A stretch of DNA of 64,000 bases from Scheffersomyces stipitis CBS 6054 (taxonomy: Eukaryota; Ascomycota; Pichiomycetes; Serinales; Debaryomycetaceae), in the NCBI RefSeq assembly GCF_000209165.1, contig NC_009042.1, forward strand, positions 744,001 to 808,000. Direction: 5' to 3'. The translations under genes and the position numbers were made by a program. The notes beneath the pieces are model-generated. The model was not told the origin of the DNA. It was given only the letters and a program-made list of their open reading frames with translations, and made no database searches. Position 1 is the first letter of the stretch. Every line of letters begins with the position of its first letter. Shown here piece after piece: positions 27,797 through 38,561 of this stretch.

Positions 27797-30121
27797 ATGG
27801 GCATAGACTACATCAACGCCAACTTCACAGGTCTCGACGACTTGGCGTCTGTCTCTTCGAAACTAGACCATCTCAACAAGCTCCGTCATTCCATCAAGAA
27901 TGCTGTAGACGTGAAAGTTGGCGATACTGAATCTGCATCAACCTCTTCGTTCTCTGTAGACTCTGAAAAATTGAACCTGTCCATTGACAAGATCATTTCC
28001 GTGTTGGACTATTCACTGGAAACCACTGATTTGGCCGATGCGCTTGCCAACATCGACGCCTTGATTCTCGAGTTTGGTTCTCTTGACTTTCTCACGAAAT
28101 TGCGGAACCAATTGGCAGAAAAGATATCCGTTCAGAAGTCGATCAAGTTGCTTCATGAAGCTAATGATGTCCACCAACAGCTTACTTCGGCATTATCGAT
28201 AACTGAACTCGCAGACATTGCCAAAAAGGTCAAGCTATCAATCCCCGTGGACGATCCTGTTTCAGATCAGTTGTTGGAGATCTTGAATACTAAAGTAGAA
28301 ATGTTGGTAAGTGAAAAGAGAAACTCTATACAACCTAAATTTTCAAAGCTACTCCACGATTCTAACTGGTTACAGTCGAATTCGGATATAAGCACTATTC
28401 CCTCAGCTACTCTCAACGCTATCAATAGATACGTGAATGATTTGGTCGATTTGCAATCGATCTTAGACCCTCCACTGTATCCTTCGACATGGTGGGCCCT
28501 TGATATCTTGTTAGAGCCAATAATAACCAGGTTCAACTACCATTTCAACACTCCGCACATGGAGACTAATAAGATATCCAAGCCCGAATGGGCTCTTGAC
28601 TTCATCGAGAAGTTCCTCTCGGATAACTTAGCTCTTTTGAACTTGGTTGTAGAACATATCTTCAAGTTGTGCCACAGAATAGCGACATTTGAAATCATCA
28701 CGACGTTGTTGAACCCATTGCGAGAAAAGATCTTGTCGTCTATCAAGGTTTTGAATGCCAACATCGACAAATATCTGGAACAGCCTGTGAACCTCGAAAA
28801 GAGCGGAAGACTTTTGTCCCATCTCATTTTTGAGTTATCATCCTTCGATCAAAGACTTCGTAATATTTACAAATACAATCCGTACATAGAGAATCTTGCC
28901 CAGGCTCCTTCCAAGAAGTGGACTGGTCTTACCGGAGATGTTATGTTACGCGGGAACGACGAAAGTTTGGCTGTGACGAACTGGTTGAACTTTGAGAAAC
29001 AGTTGGCCAACAAAAGATTCAATAGTGAAATTCTCAACTCTGACGATGCGTTCAGGATTGATTTCGATTACCAAGGCTCTTTCGATGAAGACGACAGTGA
29101 AGTGGTAAAGAATGTTATCAAACCAACCTATTCAGCATATGCCATCGTAAAGTTGTTCGACAACCTCAGTAGTCATTTCCAGACGTTGAGTATTGTTAAA
29201 TACCAATTGAAGTATGTATCGTCGATTCAGCTTGATTTGCTAGACAAATATTTTGAGAGATTAGACAAGATGCGTAAAGAGTTTAACAACAGCTTTAACC
29301 AGAAAGCTATGTTGAACCTTATCCCTGGTGGTCTCAACGAAAAGAATGTAAGAGAGGTGAATACCGATACTGTCAAGCTTGGAATGGCCAATCTTCAGAC
29401 AATCTCGGAACTCTTCTGTCTGGCCAAGTTCATCAGCAATGCCTTGGAACAATGGAGTGAAGAGTTGATCTTCATTCAACTATGGGAAGCTTTCAAGAGC
29501 GTCTCTAAAGATGCTGGACTCAGCATATTTGATGGAACTATCAGACAGTACGATTCACTTGTAGAGAAGCTGTTGGTATTGTACGAGGAGTTCTTCCGAA
29601 AAGAAATCAGAACTTCTTTGAAAAACTATGTCAATTCCAGCCAATGGAATATTTCTTCCAATGAAGCACCCGAAGTTCCCCAGGAATTGATCGTTTTGGG
29701 TAATAACCTACTCACATACTTGGACTATGTAAAACGTACCATGTCAAAGTTGGACTACTTCCTTGTTTCAGACCGGGTGGTGTCGTTGATCTCCATTATC
29801 TTGACAGAATACATTGTTACCAACAACCAGTTCAGCAAGGATGGAGCTGCACAATTGAAATTTGATTTTGAGTATATCGTCAGTGAGTTGAGAGATAGTT
29901 TATATCTTGAAGGGGATAAAACTGAGCTTTCTAATAGTCTGAACCATGATTTCTTGCGTTTGAGCCAATCGGTGGAATTCCTCTCAAAACTTGATGCTGC
30001 TACTGCCAAACAGTACCAGAGAAAACAGGAACAGTTCCAAGAATTGAGAGACCAGTTTGCGGACGGATTGGAAGCATTGTCCAATCATAACATAGGTGAC
30101 TTGCTCTTGAGAATCGTATAA
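27797..30121 (+). CDS. TIP20: Tip20/RINT1-type Dsl1-complex tether
   Basis: A 774-residue, almost entirely alpha-helical protein. The recognisable RINT1/TIP20 block is near residues 235-285: STWWALDILLEPIITRF, YHF, then TNKISKPEWALDFI. In Golgi-to-ER retrograde transport Tip20, with Dsl1 and Sec39/Dsl3, tethers COPI vesicles at the ER and binds the SNARE Sec20. Heptad-rich sequence at the start and end suits the CATCHR-family rod. The length is close to S. cerevisiae Tip20 (701). The frame is open 34 codons further upstream from a TTG at 27695; the ATG at 27797 (MGIDYINANF) is chosen. The family assignment rests on the short conserved block and overall architecture, so confidence is below that of the kinases. 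Confidence 0.75.
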   Translation: MGIDYINANFTGLDDLASVSSKLDHLNKLRHSIKNAVDVKVGDTESASTSSFSVDSEKLNLSIDKIISVLDYSLETTDLADALANIDALILEFGSLDFLTKLRNQLAEKISVQKSIKLLHEANDVHQQLTSALSITELADIAKKVKLSIPVDDPVSDQLLEILNTKVEMLVSEKRNSIQPKFSKLLHDSNWLQSNSDISTIPSATLNAINRYVNDLVDLQSILDPPLYPSTWWALDILLEPIITRFNYHFNTPHMETNKISKPEWALDFIEKFLSDNLALLNLVVEHIFKLCHRIATFEIITTLLNPLREKILSSIKVLNANIDKYLEQPVNLEKSGRLLSHLIFELSSFDQRLRNIYKYNPYIENLAQAPSKKWTGLTGDVMLRGNDESLAVTNWLNFEKQLANKRFNSEILNSDDAFRIDFDYQGSFDEDDSEVVKNVIKPTYSAYAIVKLFDNLSSHFQTLSIVKYQLKYVSSIQLDLLDKYFERLDKMRKEFNNSFNQKAMLNLIPGGLNEKNVREVNTDTVKLGMANLQTISELFCLAKFISNALEQWSEELIFIQLWEAFKSVSKDAGLSIFDGTIRQYDSLVEKLLVLYEEFFRKEIRTSLKNYVNSSQWNISSNEAPEVPQELIVLGNNLLTYLDYVKRTMSKLDYFLVSDRVVSLISIILTEYIVTNNQFSKDGAAQLKFDFEYIVSELRDSLYLEGDKTELSNSLNHDFLRLSQSVEFLSKLDAATAKQYQRKQEQFQELRDQFADGLEALSNHNIGDLLLRIV

Positions 30122-30446
30122 TCTTTAGGTATGTAAATATAGTTGTAACAAACGAGCAAATATATATCGGCACGCAATCGTTACGAATGAATAGTTACCA
30201 GAATACACCATAAATCCATATATAGCACACTTGTATTAACATAACTAATCAGTCTATTACGTGAAATAGTTTAGTAGGAATTATTGATCCATAATTTCGC
30301 AACCAAAATTTCGCATCTGTTCATCTAATGTGATACTCGCTAGATGCGCGTTTTATCAATATTTACTTTTCAGATTAATTTCGATGTACTCTTTCTTCAT
30401 CGCTATTCCACCGATCCGGACCTTACAGCTACGAAACTATTCCAAT
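30122..30446. promoter_or_regulatory. TIP20 3' flank and DUN1 promoter
   Basis: 325 bp between tandem plus-strand genes, with TTTCGCAACC (30295-30304) and a second TTTCGCA nearby. An in-frame ATG at 30384 could extend Dun1 by 21 residues but the shorter start matches known Dun1 better. Confidence 0.5.
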
Positions 30447-32049
30447 ATGTCGCTTCAACGAAAAAGGGTACGTCATTTGTATGGAGTGCAATTTTCAGAT
30501 CAGAATTCCGACTACTAACATAATTTTTCAGGCTCTTGATGAGAATCTCCAAAATAGCCAGAATATCAATGAGAAGTCCACTAAAGACGACAATATACTC
30601 ACGAAAAAGCCGGTTTTCCGCTACGAAAACATCGCCAGGTTCTACAACGCTGAGCCAGGAGAGCCCCATATCAACATTCCGCGTAAACCATCTGCTATAG
30701 TGATTGGAAGAAGCAGTTCCTGTGATATCAAAATCGTTGGAGGTGACGTTTCTTCGAAGCATTGCCAGCTAACCATAACGAATAATAACCAGAGAGAATA
30801 TCTCTACATAGTAGACATTAGTTCAAATGGCTTATATGTGAATGACGAAAAACTCGGCAAGGGTCCTCCTGGGGTATTGCTAAGAAGTGGTGATAAGATC
30901 AGCTTTGCCAAAACTGGAGGCTCGTATATAGTCCGATACATGGCCGATATCGTCAGTAGTGAACAGTCAAAGACTTACAAGAAGACATTCTTTGAAGATT
31001 ACATTATAGGAAATCAATTGGGATCGGGTCATTATGCTGTAGTGAAAGAAGCAAGGGATAGATCGACAGGAGACGTAGTAGCAGTGAAGATATTCCATCC
31101 CAACAAGCAGGCTACTTCAAATTGGCTGCAAGAGGAGGCAAAGTTGCAACAGGAGATGAATTTATTGTTGTCTATAGATCACCCAAATATTGTGAGATTC
31201 ATTTCTCACTATATTGAGCCCATTAACCAACATTCTGTTGCTACGTATTTGGTGCTAGAGAAGATGAACTCGGGAGAATTGTTTCAACGAATCATCAATA
31301 AGGGCAAACTCCGCGAAAATGAAACCAAGGCATTCTTCAAGCAGCTCTTGTCTGGACTTAGCTACTTGCACGAAAACAACATCATCCATCGTGATATCAA
31401 ACCTGAAAACATCTTGTTGGATATCACTCCTAGAACATCTAAGAACCAGAAACAGACCGGCCCCTGGGACGAAAAAGAATATGATGTGAGAGTCAAGATT
31501 GCCGACTTCGGTCTTGCCAAGTTCATTGGCGAATTGAAGTTCACCAATACCTTATGTGGAACACCAGCATACGTAGCTCCAGAAGTGCTAAAGAACGACA
31601 GAAACTACTCTACTAAAGTGGACATGTGGCTGACTGGAGTTTTGTTGTATGTCTGCTTATGTGGGTTCCCTCCATTCAGCGACGAGTTGGGACCTCCGTC
31701 GATGAAGGAACAGATTTTGAATGGAATCTTTGCATTTTTCTCTCCATATTGGGATGATATAGATGATGTCGTGTTGGACCTTATCTCGAGCTTGTTGGCC
31801 GTAGATGTAGGAGACCGTTTTGATGTCAAACAAACACTAGCTCACGAGTGGTTCGCCGATGGCCAAAAAGATGTGACTGATGTTACCGACGACTCGGCAG
31901 GTGCTCTGTATTTTGATAGCATCCAAAGTATCCCATCGAAGAAACTAATAGTTCGTTCTAATTCACAGCCTCAAGCCATGAGTATACGAGATCGATTTCT
32001 TTCTGATATGAATCTTATTTCAGATACAGAACGGTCGTCTATACTATAA
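30447..32049 (+). CDS. DUN1: Dun1 DNA-damage checkpoint kinase, FHA plus kinase (spliced)
   Basis: Two exons: 30447-30467 (MSLQRKR) and 30532-32049, giving 512 residues; S. cerevisiae Dun1 has 513 and also begins MSL..KR. The FHA domain covers about residues 45-140, with GRSSSCD (66-72), SSKH (81-84) and NG (106-107) for phospho-Thr binding to Rad53. The kinase spans about 160-450: GSGHYAVVKE, Lys193, HRDIKPEN (293-300), DFG (332-334), a TLCGTPAYVAPE activation segment. GPWDEKEYDV and CLCGFPPFSDELGPP are Dun1/Rad53-group inserts. Residue 374 is CTG where kinases have Ser (DMW-x-TGV), showing CUG=Ser. Dun1 raises dNTP pools by acting on Sml1 and Crt1. It lies downstream of TIP20 in tandem. Confidence 0.9.
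30468..30531 (+). other. DUN1: DUN1 intron (64 nt)
   Basis: 5' splice site GTACGT, perfect branch point TACTAAC (30513-30519), 3' site TTTTTCAG ending at 30531, 13 nt from branch A to AG. Splicing joins codon 7 (AGG) to GCT in phase 0. Confidence 0.85.
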
Positions 32050-32238
32050 CTACAATAGAATATAGTGGTATGTATATCAATAATCACGTCCACTAAGGTA
32101 CAGAAATTGTACTATGTTGTTATTGTAATACGATCTGCATTCACTTATACATACTTATAGTCCAAATATAAATTATATTTCTATGCGGTGTTACATCATA
32201 ACTGTATCATTGTTTGCAATTCATTATATATATACAAT

Positions 32239-33396
32239 TCATAACTTCGAAGGCAACAGACTGATATCCGAGCTTCTGGTTCTATAGAACACTTCCAACA
32301 AAGATTCATTGACTTTCATTGCTTCCGCCATTTCTGGTGGTATACGCGACATCTGAGAAGAATTGGATTTGAGCTTTTGAATCTGGGTCAGAATAGAATT
32401 CAAATTTGATAAGACCTCATACGCCAGCTTATAGTCCAGCAATTTCAAGTACGCGTCGAACTGGCCAATGCTACAGCTTACATCATTAGCAGCTTCGACT
32501 CCTAGCCGAAACCACTCTATAGCTTTGTCGTAGTTCTGAAACACATTCATCTCAAGAAATCCAAGCGACGCAAAACTTTCCTTCAAGCCTCTTCCAGCAC
32601 TGATCTGCCAATGATACTTTGACACTTGGGGATCTATAGTGGTATATAACTGGCCCAAATAGTAGTGTGACTGAATAGTAAATTTGTCTAGTTCTCCGAC
32701 AGCAATACTCTTTTCAAAGTATTTCTTAGCTAGATGTAGATCTGGTCTAGGAGTAATGTATGTGAAGTAGTACAAGCCCAAATTGGCGTATACCTGACTG
32801 GCAAGAATGGTGTCTGGTTCCAAATCAACAAATTGGAGCCAGTATTGGGCAGCTTGCTCATAGTACTTTTGTTTGAAAGCCAAGTCTCCAGCCAATTTGA
32901 ATACCAAGGGCTGTTGGAGTTCTGTGAGATTCTTGACTAACTTGGTAGCATAGTCGTAATCCTCTTTACTTACCTTTTCGCCATCGACTCGCTTACCAAT
33001 AGTCTCAAATGCCAATATAGCTATGGCGTCGTTATCACCGAATTCGGCTGCTTGTTCTACAAGTTCATTTTCTAAGGCCACAAGGTTTTTATTTATGGAG
33101 TTAGTGGTTGTTCTTATCGCAGTTAAAACAGACTTGAGCTTCATGAGATCTATTGCCTTGACAAACTTAGGCAATCTTATCTCTTCGGGTGTATCTAAAT
33201 GTTTGTAGATCAGCTGCAATACTGGTATAGTCTTGGAGTAACTTAGCCTGACATCGTTATCAAATAGAATGCGATTGAGAGTTCTTTTTTTCGGGAGGAT
33301 CAGAAGCAAATCCGGTCTGGGTTTTAAAGAACTAGCTGTAGAATTGTATCGCACTTTCACAAGAGTCTGAGACCCTCTGGAAGTCCATTTAATCAT
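32239..33396 (-). CDS. MSS2: Mss2-like mitochondrial TPR protein, Cox2 export
   Basis: A 385-residue protein. The N-terminus (MIKWTSRGSQTLVKVRYNST) is a basic mitochondrial presequence. The middle and end have helical pairs like TPR/Sel1 repeats, for example the blocks around AFKQKYYEQAAQYWLQFV, VYANLGLYYFTYI and KAIEWFRLGVEAA. The layout, the length (S. cerevisiae Mss2 has 351) and the early LPKFVKAIDLMKL-type sequence suggest Mss2, a peripheral inner-membrane protein on the matrix side needed to export the C-terminal tail of Cox2 with Cox18 and Pnt1. I recognise this from layout more than from long identity, so another mitochondrial TPR protein is possible. Its promoter (547 bp) contains GGGTGCAAA (33676-33684). 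Confidence 0.55.
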   Translation of the reverse strand: MIKWTSRGSQTLVKVRYNSTASSLKPRPDLLLILPKKRTLNRILFDNDVRLSYSKTIPVLQLIYKHLDTPEEIRLPKFVKAIDLMKLKSVLTAIRTTTNSINKNLVALENELVEQAAEFGDNDAIAILAFETIGKRVDGEKVSKEDYDYATKLVKNLTELQQPLVFKLAGDLAFKQKYYEQAAQYWLQFVDLEPDTILASQVYANLGLYYFTYITPRPDLHLAKKYFEKSIAVGELDKFTIQSHYYLGQLYTTIDPQVSKYHWQISAGRGLKESFASLGFLEMNVFQNYDKAIEWFRLGVEAANDVSCSIGQFDAYLKLLDYKLAYEVLSNLNSILTQIQKLKSNSSQMSRIPPEMAEAMKVNESLLEVFYRTRSSDISLLPSKL

Positions 33397-33943
33397 ACTC
33401 TGAAGAATATATTGGTTGCTAAATCAGATTTTTCAAAAATGTGTAGGAATATATGGTCGCACGACATTTGCGACATTCCAATAACCTGTGCACCATTCCT
33501 TATAAATTAATTTGAGAAGTACCTATACCAACAGATAAGAATGGATATTTGCAAATATATACTGTTAATGTTCATAAATGCGTTCTACAATTGCTTGCAT
33601 GCTCAAAGAATGTATATTATGTAACACATATAAATAGGGAAACCTGCCGGGACGTAGAATGGAAAAGGCACTTTTGGGTGCAAATTAACAATTTAAATTA
33701 AAGAGGGAGTATTGGATTTTGGGTATTAATGCTGTAGTTGAATCGCTGAATGACAAACAAAATGAGGCTATAAATGATGGGACCATAAAAATTGGCCCCT
33801 ATCCTCCGGACGGGCTTCCTTTAGTGAAAGTTAAGTTCAGTTTTTCATGTTGAAGAACTCCTTGTTTTTTAATCTCGCATAAGTCAGTCGTTAGAACCAG
33901 AAACAGTTGAAGTTTTCGGTTAGAAAAGTGGTAAGCTAGTAGC
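33397..33943. promoter_or_regulatory. MSS2 promoter / GRF10 3' flank
   Basis: 547 AT-rich bp; contains GGGTGCAAA at 33676-33684, 280 bp from the MSS2 ATG. Nothing else recognised. Confidence 0.45.
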
Positions 33944-35767
33944 TCAGTGGCTGCCAAAGTCTATAAAGCTATCGACGTTGCTGGAAGTGCCACCACTAGT
34001 AGCATTATTGTTATTGTTACTGCTATTATTGTTACCAGCAGCATTTCCACCATTAGGAGCACCATCAAAAGCTCCACCCAAAGGAGTTTCACCGTTGGAA
34101 GCCAAATCCCCACCAAGTCCAAATTCGAAGTCATGCGACGATGGAAACGTTTGTATTGAGTCCAAGAAATCGTTGTGGTTATTGTTCTGGTGTGTATAGG
34201 CATGAATAGAGATAGTGTTACTATTAACACCATTAGAATGGCCTTGGGAGTTCATGGAGGGGCTGTTCTCGTGGTTTAACATATTGGAAGGAGTCTGACC
34301 GCCATCTCCACTAAGTGTAGTGAAGAAGTCGGGGGTGTTTGCTGTGTTGAAAACGTCGTAACCATCAACAGAACTGGTTTCAGGTATATTGCTATGGGAG
34401 TTATGCTGTGGTATGGAATGACGCGAATATATTCTATGTGGTGTATTCGCGCTAGAATTGAACGTGGAGGTATGTGGCTGGTATTGAGGCACCAGCTGGA
34501 GCAGATGGTGTTGTTGTAAGGCAGGAGTATGAGAGCTCGAGTTCTTGACATTGATTTGATTACTGTTGGTACTACCTATGGAGTTAGGAGAAGTGTCAGA
34601 GTTGAAATCGGCCAACGGGCTGAATCCAGACATCTGGGCATTTCTCAAATGACTGCCGTTGCTGATAGAACCAGAGGAAGATTGTGGAAATGGCAATGGT
34701 GTATTGGATCTGTTGGTATTAGTAGGAGCCAAAGATGAGGTTTCATCCCAGAGCAAATCTTCCGTACTGAAGAAATCATGATTATTATTATTGATTTTAG
34801 TAGTATTGATATTGCTGGTATTGTTGGTATTATTGATGTTGGAATTTCTGCTTGTATTGTCTTCTTGGAATGGTTGTTGGAATGATGGTGTTACCGAGGT
34901 CGGGAATTGTGAGTAGGTCAGGTTATTGTTGTCAGCTATAAACGAGTTCAAGTACTGCAAAGAGCTCTTGATTCCGACCAACACGTGAGGAATGGACGTA
35001 CCTCCTTCTGAAGTGTAAGCCTGACTGACTTGTTGACCTTCGCTGAAATCGTCACAGATGGACCACTGGTTAGCTTGTGAGTTGATTCCGTTGAAGAAGT
35101 ACACCGAAAACTTGGGCTGGTGAGTCAAACTAACACGAAGCTCGCTGTTCTCTTTGGTGATATTATTATCGAGCAAAGAACAGGTAGCAACAGAAGATAT
35201 AGGATAAAATATGCGGAAGAGGATCTTGGAGTTGTTGGAGATGGCCAGGAAGAAATAGTTAATTTCGCAATTTTTCTTAGACAAAATCACTAGCAAATCT
35301 ACACTGGTCATTACCGAGTTAATCGTGAAGGGCGACAAGTTGATGAGGTTGTTACGGAGCAGTCTTTCGTCATGGTAACCTGACTTAATCCTCTGCCAGG
35401 AGCCTACACTAAGTGAAGTGCAGTCAACAAAGCAGTACTTTTCGTTGATCTCGATGGGAATAGCCTGGTTTCCATAGTTGGGGTGGATAGGGCTTATATT
35501 GCTGATGCTATTGGAACGGGACGAGTGAATGCTTGAACCTCCAGTCTGCAAACGGTTCAACCGTTCAAATTTCCGGAGTTTGGCTCTACGGTTCTGAAAC
35601 CAGATCCGAACGGCCTTTTCGGACATGTTCGTCTTGCTGGAGATATCTTTCCGTTGCTCTGTGGAAGGGTTGGGGTTTTTTTCAAATTCCTGGAGCAAGA
35701 AATCGAGAGCCTCACCAGATGCTCTAGTCCTCTTGTTGGAGGTTGTGCTGTTTTCATCCGAAGACAT
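33944..35767 (-). CDS. GRF10: Homeodomain transcription factor, Grf10/Pho2 type
   Basis: A 607-residue factor with one homeodomain at residues 9-68: KRTRASGEALDFL helix 1, STEQRKDIS helix 2, and recognition helix KAVRIWFQNRRAKLRK (51-66). The remainder is Asn/Ser/Thr-rich and disordered, with long Asn runs encoded by AAT/AAC repeats. The homeodomain matches Pho2 of S. cerevisiae and Grf10 of C. albicans, where the protein works with bHLH and Myb partners (Pho4, Bas1) in phosphate and adenine regulation and influences filamentation. Up to 2.8 kb of upstream DNA separates it from the next gene, the longest non-coding stretch here, suggesting extensive control. Confidence 0.85.
   Translation of the reverse strand: MSSDENSTTSNKRTRASGEALDFLLQEFEKNPNPSTEQRKDISSKTNMSEKAVRIWFQNRRAKLRKFERLNRLQTGGSSIHSSRSNSISNISPIHPNYGNQAIPIEINEKYCFVDCTSLSVGSWQRIKSGYHDERLLRNNLINLSPFTINSVMTSVDLLVILSKKNCEINYFFLAISNNSKILFRIFYPISSVATCSLLDNNITKENSELRVSLTHQPKFSVYFFNGINSQANQWSICDDFSEGQQVSQAYTSEGGTSIPHVLVGIKSSLQYLNSFIADNNNLTYSQFPTSVTPSFQQPFQEDNTSRNSNINNTNNTSNINTTKINNNNHDFFSTEDLLWDETSSLAPTNTNRSNTPLPFPQSSSGSISNGSHLRNAQMSGFSPLADFNSDTSPNSIGSTNSNQINVKNSSSHTPALQQHHLLQLVPQYQPHTSTFNSSANTPHRIYSRHSIPQHNSHSNIPETSSVDGYDVFNTANTPDFFTTLSGDGGQTPSNMLNHENSPSMNSQGHSNGVNSNTISIHAYTHQNNNHNDFLDSIQTFPSSHDFEFGLGGDLASNGETPLGGAFDGAPNGGNAAGNNNSSNNNNNATSGGTSSNVDSFIDFGSH
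33987..34042 (-). repeat. GRF10: Asn/Ser-codon microsatellite in GRF10
   Basis: AAT/AAC/AGT codon run encoding NNNSSNNNNNAT near the C-terminus; a likely site of length variation. Confidence 0.6.
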
Positions 35768-36338
35768 GATGGGGACGAAAGCACTTGGTCAGAGGGGGGA
35801 ATGTAGTATCAACAACTGAGGAGTTGAAGGTACCTGAAGGGTGGTATGCGGTGGAAAACGGGAATATAGACTGGACAATTTATGTAAAAAAGACAAAAGA
35901 CAAAAATCTTATGTCGTACAAAAAGATGTACTGGATGATTCAAAGGGTGGTGTGCAGACGGCGGAACGGAAACAGAAACGAGACACGGCAGTAGAGAAAG
36001 CTTAACTGCTATGGCGATTCGATAATTTCGTAGCCTGATTCAAGAGTGCTGTACTACTGTAAAGCTGAGCTGTGTTATAGACTGGCGAAACTGGTATAGC
36101 AAATGGTGGGGAATGACAAACAGATATATATGTGAAAAAAATTCTAGTCTGAAAAAGAAAGAAATAAAACTACAACTTAGGTGCAAACATGATAAGCACA
36201 GAGCCGAGGGGGAAATACTACAACACAAACCCAACCAGGCCAGGAGGCCGAAATTCATATCTTGCTGGAGCCAGTGATATTTTTTGCATTGAGCAGGAGG
36301 GGGTGACACTATCGGCTACAAGCTTGGGAGCTTACATT

Positions 36339-36405
36339 AGCTGGTGTGAAAAAATCTAGTCATCTCCGTTACAGGTGTTTTTTCAGCGAGATGCAAACAC
36401 CAGCT
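36339..36405. repeat. 9-bp inverted repeat upstream of GRF10
   Basis: AGCTGGTGT (36339-36347) and exact reverse complement ACACCAGCT (36397-36405), spacer 49 bp. Confidence 0.45.
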
Positions 36406-36735
36406 TTTTTCGTCTTAACTATAGGCGATTTTTTTCAGCAGATCGTAAATTTTGAAAAAAAAGTTCATCAAGAAAAAATCTGCAGAAAATAATAGTGAAA
36501 AAAGAAAAATACTTTAACTGGCAAAAAATATCGCCAGATGGTGGTTGAAAAAATTCTCACAAATCCGGACCACCTGGCTATAGGATGATGTACAGGTGTC
36601 AGTGCAGTTGCTGCGTTTGTGTGATGCTGTCGTAGAAGTTGTAACCTTCCAAACTGGTCAACCTGGTGGCCAGTCACAGACACCACGTCAGAATGCAAAA
36701 AATTAACTTTTGGCCTGCAGGCGCAATGCTATTTC

Positions 36736-36756
36736 CAGCCTATAGCGGCTAGGCTG
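36736..36756. repeat. Perfect hairpin upstream of GRF10
   Basis: CAGCCTA - TAGCGGC - TAGGCTG: 7-bp perfect arms, 7-nt loop with a CGG. Confidence 0.45.
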
Positions 36757-38561
36757 TACCTTCGCTCTTCCTTTTGTGGTCCCTATATTCTTCAAGGTAT
36801 AGACATAGTATTGCTATTACACTAGTATTACCAATTACTAGTGACGTACTTTTGCCCTGCTGTGCTGTAAATCTCTCACTGTTCTAATTTGACTTGTTCT
36901 ACGAAACTTACTGAACTACTCTGACTATGCAACCATTCTACCAGATGAGCCTTGAACGACCCCGACTGTACCATCTTATATACACTATAGTGTACTCCAT
37001 GTACTATCTGTACGAGAGTCAACTTCGAGTCGGCTCTGACATGCATGTCTGATACCGATAAGCACGACACTGAAAGCTAATCCTGAACTACTCCTGTCCG
37101 GAGCTTGACTGGAGTGGTGGTGTCTTGCCCAATCTGGCAGTCACATCGACCATATGCTGTCTCCGGTTTGAAATTCCAATGTCTCAACTGCACCAAGTGA
37201 CGTGGAGCAAAACTTTAATCTGCGCTTTAGGTGATCAAGGGATCTGGCTCTCCAGCATCCCTGTTCGGGATAACTCTACACATGCCTATGACTATAGAAA
37301 AATTTTCCATATTATTTTGAAATATTTTCTCCTTGAACTTCTCCCCCTAACTTAGGCACTCCAAGATTGTTGGAGTCATTGTCCCTACAGGAATCTCATG
37401 TTATAGGGGCGAGAATAAGGTTTGGGCCTGACTGATTCATGTTTCCAGAATTCTACATTGCGACTATCTGGCATTGCCTGTCTACCCTGTGTGAATAAAA
37501 TTTTTCACTCCCCAGCTTTTTACCGATTGCAATTAATCCGCTCCGCTTTTTTCATTCCATGGAAATCCCCTGAAATCAATTGACTCTATGAAAATTTTGC
37601 AACTGAAACTGGAATTCACCCAATGCCTCTGTCAAACTGCGTCTGTCAAATCCTATCAGTGCCGGCTGTTCCTTTTCGGCGTTCTGCTGCACAAACAAGT
37701 CTGGGGCAGCCATCACTAGTCACAAACTTTGTCCCGATTGTGAACTAAAAGGAACCGGACACACCTCAAATTTCTCTATCTTTGTCTTACATGCATATTT
37801 TCCTGCAGATACTCTAGCCGGTATAGGTCGCCGGTTTTTTTCTCCACCATGAAAAATTTTCAACTCCGTTTCTCCTTGTGTTAATGGAATAGTCAAACTA
37901 ACCAGGACTGCAGACCCTCCTACATATGTATGGAACTTTTGTGGGCTTAACCCAGGGAACAATGGAACGTTTGTCAATAATACTAACCTTAAATGCATTT
38001 TAGCCATCGGTACCTCGTATCTAACTAGACTCCTCTGCCTCTCTGCCTGCAAGCGATTGTTCTGATTCGGTGTTCTCCGCATTGAGAGTCACACTTGCCC
38101 CAATAATCGGCCAAATACTTCTACACTCGTATCATATATCGTCTAGATGATATTCATCCATTTCAATTGTAATTGGTCAAACCTTATCGCAATTGTTGGG
38201 CCAATTCCCCCTTATCTTGACTACGCCTTCACCGGCCAGCTTTCCTCTTATCTACGCTTTAACTGAAATTCCTTGTTCTATTCTGTATTTTTACTACTCT
38301 GGTAATTGCTATTCTGTAATTTTTCTTGCAGCCTCGAATTCTCGACGTATTTTTGAATCTCCGACGCTTCCATGTAGAGAATGGCCGGTTGTATTCTCTA
38401 TGTAATCAATCGTAACACTTTATTTTTTGTCGCTGCAACAGAAGCCCATATCCAACCTTCCAACTTCACAACCTTTATCCGTCGTCTCCAATGGAAATAT
38501 AAACTCCGCCTCAATTAGAAAGATGCCACGAGAATTCTCAGTTGCGTCTCCAACTCTTCTA

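Larger units (their letters stand above)
35768..38561. promoter_or_regulatory. Long GRF10 upstream region
   Basis: 2.79 kb. The part nearest GRF10 has A/T runs, a 9-bp inverted repeat (36339-36405), clustered CAGGTG/CACCTG and CCTGGTGG strings (36530-36680) and a hairpin (36736-36756). A minus-strand ATG frame of 120 codons (37720-38082) has no family resemblance and opposes a TACTAAC...TTTTAG on the plus strand (37981-38002); I do not call either a gene. Confidence 0.5.

Noticed and set aside
30481..30531. ATG at 30481 as DUN1 start
   Set aside because: It lies inside the intron; the spliced form gives the conserved MSL..KR start.
33930..33945. TAGCTCAGTGG, a perfect tRNA A-box-like string
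   Set aside because: It overlaps the end of GRF10 coding sequence, and no B box or acceptor stem follows.
37981..38002. TACTAAC...TTTTAG on the plus strand
   Set aside because: No clear donor and no open exon downstream.
37720..38082. 120-codon minus-strand frame with ATG
   Set aside because: No family resemblance, within a regulatory region; no transcript evidence available.
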